From MGOM01 sp035693825 (GTDB lineage: Bacteria; Chloroflexota; Anaerolineae; Anaerolineales; E44-bin32): DNA of 17,066 nt. Within the stretch, counting starts at the first letter, position 1. Every line of letters begins with the position of its first letter. This document shows, piece by piece, positions 1 to 5,256 of this stretch. The stretch lies in assembly GCA_035693825.1 (NCBI GenBank), contig DASSGB010000133.1, forward strand, positions 1 to 17,066, read 5' to 3'. A program made the position numbers and the translations under genes. The notes under the pieces were generated by a model. It worked only from the letters and a program-made list of their open reading frames with translations. It was not told the origin of the DNA and made no database searches.

Positions 1-4
1 GAGC

Positions 5-1207
5 ATGTCGAAGCAGAAATACGAGCGAACGAAGCCGCATATGAATGTGGGGACGATGGGGCACATCGACCACGGGAAGACGACGCTGACGGCGGCGATC
101 ACGAAATGGTGCCAGCTGAAGGGGCTGGCGGAGTTTCGTTCGTTTGATTCGATCGACAATGCTCCGGAGGAGCGGGAGCGGGGCATCACGATCGCCATTG
201 CGCACGTGGAATACGAGACGGACAAGCGGCATTATGCGCACGTGGACATGCCGGGACACCGTGACTACATCAAGAACATGATCACGGGGGCGGCGCAGGT
301 GGACGGGGCGATCTTGGTGGTGGCGGCGCCGGACGGGCCGATGCCGCAGACGCGGGAGCACGTGCTGCTGGCGCGGCAGGTGGAAGTGCCGGCGATCGTG
401 GTGTTTTTGAACAAAGTGGACATGATGGACGACCCGGAGCTGTTGGAGCTGGTGGAGCTGGAGCTGCGGGAGCTGTTGACGTCGTACGGTTTTCCGGGGG
501 ACGAGACGCCGATTGTGAGGGGGAGTGCGTTGAAGGCGCTGGAATCGAAGTCGACGGATCCGGAGGCGGCGGAGTATGCGCCGATCAAGGAACTGCTGCG
601 GGTGGTGGACGAGTACATTCCGGAGCCGGTGCGGGAGATGAACAAGCCGTTCATGATGCCGATCGAGGATGTGTTCTCGATCAAGGGTCGGGGGACGGTG
701 GTGACGGGGCGCATCGACCGGGGGAAGGTGAAGGTGGGGGATGCGGTGGAGATCGTGGGGCTGCGCGAGAAGAGCATGGCCTCGGTGGTGACGGGCGTGG
801 AGATGTTCCACAAGCTGCTGGACGAGGGGCTGGCGGGGGACAATGTGGGGCTGCTGCTGCGGGGGGTGGAGCGGACGGACGTAGAGCGGGGGATGGTGGT
901 GGCGGCGGCGGGGTCGATCACGCCGCACCACAAGTTCCTGAGCCAGGTGTACGTGCTGACGAAGGAAGAGGGGGGGCGGCACAAGGCGTTCTTCACCGGG
1001 TACCGGCCGCAGTTCTACATTCGGACGATGGACGTGACGGGGAACATCACGCTGCCGGAAGGGGTGGAGATGGTGATGCCGGGGGACAGCGTGAATCTGA
1101 CGGTGGAACTGATCACGAACGTGGCGCTGGAGAAGGGTTCGAAGTTCGCCATCCGGGAAGGCGGCCTGACGGTGGGCGCCGGCGTCATTACCGAGATCCT
1201 GGAGTAA
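5..1207 (+). CDS. tuf: Translation elongation factor Tu (EF-Tu)
   Basis: EF-Tu is the GTPase that delivers aminoacyl-tRNA to the ribosomal A site. The 400-residue product has the normal family length. The P-loop GHIDHGKT is at residues 19-26, the switch I threonine is in GIT at 60-62, the G3 box DMPGHRD is at 81-87, NKVD is at 136-139, and domains 2 and 3 are complete, ending ITEILE. The catalytic histidine (H85) is kept. However, the G3 box reads DMPGHRD where nearly all bacterial EF-Tu have DCPGHAD. Codon use is strongly biased to GGG, GTG, ACG and GCG, unlike the C-ending codons of the ribosomal genes that follow, and changes to GGC/GCC/ATC in about the last 20 codons. The start ATG lies 4 bp inside the window, so its RBS and any upstream gene cannot be judged. 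Identity is certain. Whether this is the only tuf copy cannot be seen. Confidence 0.97.
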   Translation: MSKQKYERTKPHMNVGTMGHIDHGKTTLTAAITKWCQLKGLAEFRSFDSIDNAPEERERGITIAIAHVEYETDKRHYAHVDMPGHRDYIKNMITGAAQVDGAILVVAAPDGPMPQTREHVLLARQVEVPAIVVFLNKVDMMDDPELLELVELELRELLTSYGFPGDETPIVRGSALKALESKSTDPEAAEYAPIKELLRVVDEYIPEPVREMNKPFMMPIEDVFSIKGRGTVVTGRIDRGKVKVGDAVEIVGLREKSMASVVTGVEMFHKLLDEGLAGDNVGLLLRGVERTDVERGMVVAAAGSITPHHKFLSQVYVLTKEEGGRHKAFFTGYRPQFYIRTMDVTGNITLPEGVEMVMPGDSVNLTVELITNVALEKGSKFAIREGGLTVGAGVITEILE

Positions 1208-1213
1208 CCCGGC

Positions 1214-1378
1214 ATGGCGAAGAAGGACGTTCGACCGATCGTGACCCTGGAGTGCACCGAGTGCCAGGGCCGGAACTACATCACGGAGAAGAATCGCAGG
1301 AACGATCCGGGCCGTATCGAGCTGCAGAAATTCTGCCCGCGGTGCCGCAAGCACACCCTGCACCGCGAGACGAAGTAG
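1214..1378 (+). CDS. rpmG: 50S ribosomal protein L33
   Basis: This 54-residue protein of the large ribosomal subunit reads MAKKDVRPIVTLECTECQGR and ends HTLHRETK. It is the zinc-ribbon (C+) form of L33, with two cysteine pairs at C14/C17 and C41/C44. It starts 6 bp after the tuf stop, so the two are probably co-transcribed, and precedes tRNA-Trp and secE, a common bacterial order. The TAG stop at 1376-1378 is shared with the left end of a palindromic repeat (1375-1399), so the repeat abuts or overlaps the coding end. Family assignment is secure from length, cysteine spacing and context. Confidence 0.95.
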   Translation: MAKKDVRPIVTLECTECQGRNYITEKNRRNDPGRIELQKFCPRCRKHTLHRETK

Positions 1379-1399
1379 GGGCGAAGCATGCTTCGCCCC
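1375..1399. repeat. Short perfect palindrome, GTAGGGGCGAAG repeat family
   Basis: Positions 1378-1399 form a perfect 22-nt palindrome built from GGGGCGAAGCA and its reverse complement. With the preceding GTA it begins GTAGGGGCGAAG, the same 12-mer that forms both outer arms of the element at 5086-5177. It overlaps the rpmG stop codon and lies upstream of tRNA-Trp. No T-run follows, so it is not a classical intrinsic terminator. It could be a dispersed palindromic (REP- or MITE-like) repeat or an RNA-processing hairpin. Confidence 0.7.
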
Positions 1400-1427
1400 T
1401 GGCAACAGCCCGGACCATGGTGTGCGT

Positions 1428-1500
1428 AGGCCAGTAGCTCAATTGGCAGAGCACCGCTCTCCAAAAGCGGGGGTTGCGGGTTCAAGTCCTGCCTGGCCTG
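1428..1500 (+). tRNA. tRNA-Trp (anticodon CCA)
   Basis: A full cloverleaf can be drawn. The acceptor stem AGGCCAG (1428-1434) pairs perfectly with CTGGCCT (1493-1499). The D arm is GCTC/GAGC. The anticodon stem CCGCT/AGCGG encloses loop CTCCAAA, with anticodon CCA at 1461-1463. The T stem GCGGG/CCTGC (one G-T pair) encloses TTCAAGT. The discriminator base is G, as expected for bacterial tRNA-Trp. The 3' CCA is not encoded (CCT follows). A tRNA-Trp between rpmG and secE is a common arrangement in several bacterial phyla and implies processing from the ribosomal transcript. Confidence 0.96.
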
Positions 1501-1527
1501 CCTGAAGCATTGCGAACTGGAGGAGAA

Positions 1528-1749
1528 GTGGCCAAGGTCGAAGCCGTAACGAGGAAACAACCCAACGCCGTCGTGCGCTATTTCCGCGAGACGAGCAGTG
1601 AGCTGCGCAAAGTCACCTGGCCGACGCGCCTCGAAGCGCGCCGGCTGACCACCGTGGTGGTGGTCGTGGTCGCGCTGACGAGCGCCATTCTGGGTTTGTT
1701 CGACTTCACTTTCTCACGGCTGATCGGCCTGCTGGTCTCGTTGGGCTAA
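1528..1749 (+). CDS. secE: Preprotein translocase subunit SecE
   Basis: SecE is the essential small clamp subunit of the SecYEG protein-export channel in the inner membrane. The 73-residue product has the short single-helix form. An amphipathic segment with the conserved ELRKVTWPTRLEA sequence lies around residues 24-36, followed by one membrane helix at about 40-70. I chose the GTG start at 1528, which gives MAKVEAVTRKQPN, because GGAGGAG lies 1519-1525 just upstream. An in-frame ATG farther upstream falls inside the tRNA and is not credible. It sits 27 bp after tRNA-Trp and ends 9 bp before the preferred nusG start. Identity is secure. Confidence 0.95.
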   Translation: MAKVEAVTRKQPNAVVRYFRETSSELRKVTWPTRLEARRLTTVVVVVVALTSAILGLFDFTFSRLIGLLVSLG

Positions 1750-1758
1750 GGAATGTTG

Positions 1759-2532
1759 ATGGTGGAGAACGAACCCAAGGACATTCTCGAGCCGGAAGCG
1801 GAGTCCGCTCCGGAAGCCGAGCCGGAGGTCGAGACCCCGGCTCCTTCGGCGCAGGCCGCGCCCGAGCTCGAGGCCGAGCCGGAGGCGGAAGTCTTCGCTC
1901 CGGAGGCCGAGGCCGTCGAGGCCGAAGCCACGCCCGAGCCGGTGACGTCGGCCGCGGGCGAGGCTGCCGTCGACGAGGAGGCCGCGCGCCCAACGGAGGA
2001 ACCGGACGACGGGCGCCGCTGGTACGTGGTGCACTGCTATTCCGGCTACGAGAACAAGGTGCGCCACAACCTCGAGCAACGCATCGAGACCATGGGCATG
2101 AAGGACCGCATCTTCGACGTCGTCGTGCCCACGGAAGAGGAAATCGAGGTCAAGGACGGCAAGCGGCGCACCATCGAGCGCCGCGTCTTCCCCGGCTACA
2201 TCCTGGTGCAGATGATCTTGAGCGAGGAGTCGTGGTACGTCGTGCGCAACACGCCCGGCGTCACCGGCTTCGTGGGCATGGGCACCGAACCCACGCCGCT
2301 CCGCCCGGAGGAAGTGGCGCAGATCATCCGCCGCATGGAAGCCGAGGCGCCGCGGGTCAAGGTCACCTACAAGGCGGGCCAGAAGGTCCGCATCATCGAC
2401 GGGCCGTTCAACGACTTCATCGGCACCGTGGACGAGATCGACATGGAACGCGCCAAGGTGCGCGTCATGGTGTCCTTCTTCGGGCGGGAAACGCCCGTGG
2501 AGCTGGACTTCCTTCAGGTCGAAAAGGCCTAG
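1759..2532 (+). CDS. nusG: Transcription antitermination factor NusG with acidic N-terminal extension
   Basis: NusG binds the RNA polymerase clamp and couples elongation to translation or termination. The NGN domain begins at RRWYVVHCYSGYENKV (about residue 86) with the signature RRVFPGYILVQM. A KOW domain follows (KAGQKVRIIDGPFNDFIGTV), ending DFLQVEKA. At 257 residues it is about 75 longer than compact NusG proteins. The excess is an N-terminal tail of roughly 85 residues made almost only of Glu, Ala, Pro, Val and Asp, in degenerate EPEAE-type repeats. I prefer ATG 1759, because AAGGA at 1748-1752 gives normal RBS spacing; ATG 1753 directly abuts that RBS. The gene starts 9 bp after secE. 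Acidic NusG extensions are known in some phyla, but the role of this one is unknown. Confidence 0.95.
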   Translation: MVENEPKDILEPEAESAPEAEPEVETPAPSAQAAPELEAEPEAEVFAPEAEAVEAEATPEPVTSAAGEAAVDEEAARPTEEPDDGRRWYVVHCYSGYENKVRHNLEQRIETMGMKDRIFDVVVPTEEEIEVKDGKRRTIERRVFPGYILVQMILSEESWYVVRNTPGVTGFVGMGTEPTPLRPEEVAQIIRRMEAEAPRVKVTYKAGQKVRIIDGPFNDFIGTVDEIDMERAKVRVMVSFFGRETPVELDFLQVEKA

Positions 2533-2534
2533 AG

Positions 2535-2611
2535 CAGCCATCAGTCTGTCAGCCGTCGGCCGTCAGCTCACTGCCGGCGATGAAGTCTGGCGGGCGGACA
2601 GCTGATGGCTG
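2535..2611. repeat. Long inverted repeat between nusG and rplK
   Basis: The arms are CAGCCATCAG (2535-2544) and CTGATGGCTG (2602-2611). They extend inward by CTGTC (2546-2550) and GACAG (2597-2601), with one unpaired T. The interior and the sequence just downstream (to about 2630) are rich in degenerate CAGC, GTCAGC and AGCTGA units. The structure fills most of the 104-bp spacer, and the rplK RBS (GAGGA, 2625-2629) lies at its edge. No T-run follows. It is either an interspersed repeat or a structured leader; which one is not decidable here. Confidence 0.6.
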
Positions 2612-2636
2612 ATAGCTGAAAGCTGAGGACTAAGAC

Positions 2637-3062
2637 GTGGCAAAGAAGTTGAAGATCGTCGTGCGAGTCCAGATCGAGGCCGGCAAGGCCAACCCGGCGC
2701 CGCCCATCGGCCCGGCGCTGGCGCCGCACGGCATCAACCTCATGGCCTTCTGCAAGGAATACAACGCGCGAACGGCCAACAAGCCGGGCGAGATCATCCC
2801 GGCCGAAGTCAGCATCTACACCGATGGGTCGTTCACCTTCGAGCTGAAGACCCCGCCCACGCCGATGCTGCTGCGCAAGGCGGCAGGCGTCGAGAAGGGC
2901 TCGGCGGAACCGAATCGCACCAAGGTCGGCAAGGTCACCCGCCGGCAAATTCGGGAGATCGCCGAGATCAAGATGCGCGATCTGAACGCCGTCGATCTGG
3001 AGGGCGCCATGCGCCAGATCGAGGGCACGGCGCGCAACATGGGAATCACTGTCGAAGAATAG
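2637..3062 (+). CDS. rplK: 50S ribosomal protein L11
   Basis: L11 binds the GTPase-associated centre of 23S rRNA at the base of the L7/L12 stalk. The 141-residue length is standard. The N-terminal proline-rich motif PPIGPALAPHGINLMAFCKE (from about residue 22) and the C-terminal rRNA-binding domain KVGKVTRRQIREIAEIKMRD are clear. The start is GTG 2637, giving MAKKLKIVVRVQIEAGKA, with GAGGA at 2625-2629 as RBS. It is followed by a 114-bp spacer and rplA, as in most bacteria. Confidence 0.97.
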   Translation: MAKKLKIVVRVQIEAGKANPAPPIGPALAPHGINLMAFCKEYNARTANKPGEIIPAEVSIYTDGSFTFELKTPPTPMLLRKAAGVEKGSAEPNRTKVGKVTRRQIREIAEIKMRDLNAVDLEGAMRQIEGTARNMGITVEE

Positions 3063-3085
3063 GGAGAAAGTGGGAGGACGGGAGC

Positions 3086-3150
3086 AAGGCACCACGGCAC
3101 CACGGCACCGGGTAAACACGGTGCCACGATGCCCGAGGGTCCCGGTGCCC
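3086..3150. repeat. GGCACCACGGCACC-type simple repeats with hairpin, rplK-rplA spacer
   Basis: The spacer contains tandem copies of an ACCACGGC unit at about 3091-3110. A hairpin GGCACCG (3104-3110), loop GGTAAACA, CGGTGCC (3119-3125) follows, and another GGTGCCC lies near 3144-3150. It looks like a degenerate low-complexity repeat. An L1-binding translational control site is possible in principle in this position, but no specific match was established. Confidence 0.45.
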
Positions 3151-3176
3151 GTCCGCCAACACCACAAGGAGACATC

Positions 3177-3887
3177 ATGACCAAGCACGGAAAGAAGTAC
3201 CTGCAAGCCAGCGCCAAGATAGACCCCGATAAGCTCTACGAGCCGCGCGAGGCGCTGGGGCTGGTGCGCGAAACCTCCTACACGAAATTCGATGGCACCG
3301 TCGAGCTCCACGTCCGCCTGGGCGTCGACCCGCGGCACGCCGAGCAGCAGGTGCGCGACACGGTGCTCCTGCCGCATGGTCTGGGCAAGCGGGTGCGCGT
3401 GCTGGTCTTCGCCGAGGGCGACGGAGCCCGGGCGGCGACGGAGGCCGGGGCGGACATCATCGGCGACGACGCCGTCATCCAGCGCATCAAGGACGGCTGG
3501 CTGGAATTCGACGCGACGGTGGCCACGCCGGATGTCATGGGCAAGATCGGCAAATCCGGCCTGGGCCGAATTCTCGGGACGCGCGGCCTGATGCCCAACC
3601 CCAAGGCGGGCACGGTCGTGCCGGCTTCGGACTTGCCGCGGGTGATCAAAGAGCTCAAAGCCGGGCGGGTCGAGTTTCGCGCGGACAAGAGCGGCAACAT
3701 GCACGTACCCATCGGCAAGGCGTCCTTCGAGACCGACCAGCTGTACGGCAACATGGCGGCGCTTATGGAAGCGGTCAAACGGGCCCGGCCGCCATCGGCC
3801 AAGGGCAGTTTTGTCCGCAAGGTGACGGTGGCGAGCACCATGGGGCCGGGGGTCCACGTGGATCCGAACTCGGCCCAGGCGATGTAG
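3177..3887 (+). CDS. rplA: 50S ribosomal protein L1
   Basis: L1 forms the mobile stalk at the ribosomal E site and commonly represses its own operon. The 236-residue product has the usual length. It contains the L1 signatures FDGTVELHVRLGVDPRHAEQ, GRILGTRGLMPNPKAGTV and FRADKSGNMHVPIGKASF. I chose ATG 3177 (MTKHGKKYLQASAKIDPDKL), which has AAGGAGA at 3166-3172. An in-frame upstream ATG at 3129 would add a 16-residue proline-rich leader derived from repeat sequence, which is not expected for L1. Confidence 0.97.
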   Translation: MTKHGKKYLQASAKIDPDKLYEPREALGLVRETSYTKFDGTVELHVRLGVDPRHAEQQVRDTVLLPHGLGKRVRVLVFAEGDGARAATEAGADIIGDDAVIQRIKDGWLEFDATVATPDVMGKIGKSGLGRILGTRGLMPNPKAGTVVPASDLPRVIKELKAGRVEFRADKSGNMHVPIGKASFETDQLYGNMAALMEAVKRARPPSAKGSFVRKVTVASTMGPGVHVDPNSAQAM

Positions 3888-3891
3888 GACG

Positions 3892-3917
3892 GTCTCGCCC
3901 CGGCGGGGCGAACGAGG
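3892..3917. repeat. Short copy of GTCTCGCCCCGGCG palindromic repeat family
   Basis: TCGCCCC (3895-3901) and GGGGCGA (3905-3911) make a tight 7-bp hairpin right after rplA. The left end GTCTCGCCCCGGCG (3892-3905) and the right end CGAACGAGG (3909-3917) match the outer ends of the larger elements at 5104-5165 and 10688-10767, so this looks like a minimal member with the middle missing. It might also act as a weak terminator or pause site after rplA, but no T-run follows. Confidence 0.6.
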
Positions 3918-3923
3918 TATACT
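3918..3923 (+). promoter_or_regulatory. Possible -10 box for the rplJ leader
   Basis: TATACT at 3918-3923 closely resembles a sigma-70 -10 hexamer and would place a transcription start near 3930, just ahead of the L10 leader fold. No convincing -35 hexamer is seen at 17 bp spacing, because that position lies inside the short palindrome. This is an inference only. Confidence 0.35.
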
Positions 3924-3930
3924 CAACCAG

Positions 3931-4062
3931 CTAGCGCAAGGCTTCGCCGAAGACAGCAGGTGTCCCGCGCTGCGGGACTCAATTTCCTGCCGAGGTGAAG
4001 ATGCCGAGAGCACGGCCTCCGGTGTCTTTGCTTCGATCACAAGCGAAGCAAAGACACTTTTT
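3931..4062 (+). promoter_or_regulatory. Ribosomal protein L10 leader (autoregulatory mRNA element)
   Basis: The core matches the L10 leader family (Rfam L10_leader). The segment CCGAAGACAGCAGG (ending 3960) pairs through GCAGG (3956-3960) with CCTGC (3986-3990), followed by CGAGGTG. Inside is a perfect 7-bp hairpin GTCCCGC (3962-3968) / GCGGGAC (3972-3978), then CTCAATTT as an asymmetric loop. In characterised members, the L10-L12 complex binds this fold and represses rplJL expression. Here the leader runs straight into an intrinsic terminator, suggesting control by attenuation. The 5' boundary is approximate. Confidence 0.85.
4022..4062 (+). terminator. Intrinsic terminator (attenuator) in the rplJ leader
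   Basis: GTGTCTTTGCTTCG (4022-4035) and CGAAGCAAAGACAC (4044-4057) form a perfect 14-bp stem with an 8-nt loop, followed at once by TTTTT (4058-4062). It lies 22 bp before the rplJ start and directly after the L10-binding fold. It is therefore best read as an attenuator switched by L10 binding, not as the end of the upstream operon. Confidence 0.88.
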
Positions 4063-4083
4063 CATTCGAGGGAGGTGAGAGGT

Positions 4084-4617
4084 TTGGCAATCACCAAGAG
4101 CCGCAAGCAGGAACTGGTGGCGGAGTATCGCCGGCTGATCGAGGCCCATCCCAGCCTGATCCTGGCCAGTTTTGCCGGGATGAACGTCAAGAGCCTGGAT
4201 CAGCTGCGACGCCGGATCCGCGAGACCGGCGGCGAGTTTCATGTCGTGAAGAACCGCCTGATCGCGCTGGCTCTGAAAGAGCGCGGGCTGACGCTGCCGG
4301 GGCCGGCCCTGGAAGGGTCGACGATCGTCGGTTTTGCCGGAGAGGACATTCCGGCGGTGGCCAAGGCCATCGTCGAAGTGGCCCGGCAGTCGGAAGCCCT
4401 GGCGGTGAAAGGCGGAATCGTCGATGGAATCATCTACGACGGCCGCCAGGTGGAACGCCTGGCGGATCTTCCGCCGCTGGCTGTGCTGCGCGCGCAGTTC
4501 CTGGGAGTGTTGAGTGCACCGGCCGGTCGCGTCGCCGGCGCCCTGGCGGGGTCCGTCCGCCAGGTGATGAACGTCGTGAAGGCTTATGCCGAGAGCCCCG
4601 CGGCGGCCGGATCGTGA
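4084..4617 (+). CDS. rplJ: 50S ribosomal protein L10
   Basis: L10 anchors the L7/L12 dimers to the ribosome. The 177-residue protein starts MAITKSRKQELVAEYRRL and carries the conserved segment GGEFHVVKNRLIALAL (about 49-64) plus a C-terminal helix for L12 binding. I chose the TTG at 4084. It gives the family's usual MAITK start and has an almost perfect Shine-Dalgarno GGAGGTGA at 4071-4078 with 5-nt spacing. An in-frame GTG at 4075 falls inside that Shine-Dalgarno. Expression is probably controlled by the L10 leader and attenuator just upstream. rplL follows after 42 bp. Confidence 0.95.
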   Translation: MAITKSRKQELVAEYRRLIEAHPSLILASFAGMNVKSLDQLRRRIRETGGEFHVVKNRLIALALKERGLTLPGPALEGSTIVGFAGEDIPAVAKAIVEVARQSEALAVKGGIVDGIIYDGRQVERLADLPPLAVLRAQFLGVLSAPAGRVAGALAGSVRQVMNVVKAYAESPAAAGS

Positions 4618-4659
4618 TCCGGTCGACGTTGCTGGCCGAGGACCCTGAAGGAGACACAC

Positions 4660-5046
4660 ATGGCTGATCTGAGCAAGTTGGTGGATGAACTGGGGAAGCT
4701 GACCGTTCTGGAAGCGGCCGAGCTGACCAAGATGCTCGAGGAGAAATGGGGCGTATCAGCGGCGGCGCCGATGGCGATGGCCGCCATGCCCATGGCAGGC
4801 GCGGCTGGAGCGGGGGCCGAGCCTGTCGAGGAGAAGACGGAATTCACCGTGGTCCTGAAGGACGTCGGGCCGAAGAAGATCGATGTCATCAAGGCCATCC
4901 GGCAGTTCACCAACCTCGGACTGAAGGAAGCCAAGGAAATGGCTGAGGCTGCGGGCTCAAAGGTCCTGGAAGGCGCCAGCAAAGACGCCGCCATGGATGC
5001 GAAGAGCAAGCTCGAGGCCGCAGGGGCTAAGGTCGAACTGGTCTGA
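4660..5046 (+). CDS. rplL: 50S ribosomal protein L7/L12
   Basis: L7/L12 is the flexible stalk protein that recruits translational GTPases. The 128-residue product has the three expected parts: an N-terminal dimerisation helix (MADLSKLVDELGKLTVLEAA), an Ala/Met/Gly-rich hinge at about 34-54, and a C-terminal factor-binding domain (EKTEFTVVLKDVGPKKIDVI to the end VELV). AAGGAG at 4648-4653 is a good RBS for ATG 4660. Downstream, where rpoB normally follows, there is a palindromic element and then a two-component system. Confidence 0.97.
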   Translation: MADLSKLVDELGKLTVLEAAELTKMLEEKWGVSAAAPMAMAAMPMAGAAGAGAEPVEEKTEFTVVLKDVGPKKIDVIKAIRQFTNLGLKEAKEMAEAAGSKVLEGASKDAAMDAKSKLEAAGAKVELV

Positions 5047-5085
5047 GATTCCGGCCAGGAGGCCGCCTTCCGTACGGGGTCGACC

Positions 5086-5177
5086 GTAGGGGCGAAGTAT
5101 GCCGTCTCGCACCGGCGTGCCGCCAATGTTCGCGGCACGCCGGTGCTTTCGCGGCACGAACGGTGCTTCGCCCCTAC
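5086..5177. repeat. Compound palindromic element with 12-bp terminal inverted repeats
   Basis: The outer arms GTAGGGGCGAAG (5086-5097) and CTTCGCCCCTAC (5166-5177) are perfect. Inside them TGCCGT can pair with ACGGTG, using two wobbles. The core is a perfect 15-bp hairpin, GCACCGGCGTGCCGC (5109-5123) / GCGGCACGCCGGTGC (5132-5146), with an 8-nt loop. The outer arm equals the repeat at 1375-1399. The inner ends GTCTCGCACCGGCG (5104-5117) and CGAACGGTG (5157-5165) match the elements at 3892-3917 and 10688-10767. No coding potential. It resembles a nested REP- or MITE-like repeat, and may also end the rplL transcript even though no T-run follows. Confidence 0.8.
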
Positions 5178-5231
5178 CTGCTTCGAGGGCTGGCGCAGGC
5201 ACTCTCAGCACTCCAGAGCCGCAATCCGACA

Positions 5232-5252
5232 TGGTATAGTCCCCGGCCGGGG
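5232..5252 (+). promoter_or_regulatory. Extended -10 promoter and start-site palindrome ahead of the response regulator
   Basis: TGG directly precedes TATAGT (5235-5240), an extended -10 element. The -35 region (5212-5217, TCCAGA) is weak, which is tolerable with an extended -10. The perfect 12-bp palindrome CCCCGGCCGGGG (5241-5252) covers the predicted transcription start and sits 4 bp before the ATG. It could be an operator or a structured, very short leader. Confidence 0.5.
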
Positions 5253-5256
5253 CAGC

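Noticed and set aside
1378..1399. Calling the rpmG-tRNA palindrome an intrinsic terminator
   Set aside because: There is no T-run on either strand, and tRNA-Trp and secE follow with no clear promoter between. A repeat or processing site fits better.
1714..2541. Long open frame on the minus strand opposite nusG (about 275 residues)
   Set aside because: It mirrors the repetitive GAG/GCC codons of the nusG tail and the conserved NusG domains are on the plus strand. Its translation is rich in His, Asp and Arg-Leu runs with no recognisable domain.
2568..4040. 490-residue open frame on the minus strand across rplK and rplA
   Set aside because: A GC-rich antisense shadow of two certain ribosomal genes. 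It also crosses the repeat spacers and has no domain signal.
4075..4083. GTG at 4075 as the rplJ start
   Set aside because: It lies inside the near-perfect Shine-Dalgarno (4071-4078). The TTG at 4084 gives the family-typical MAITK start.
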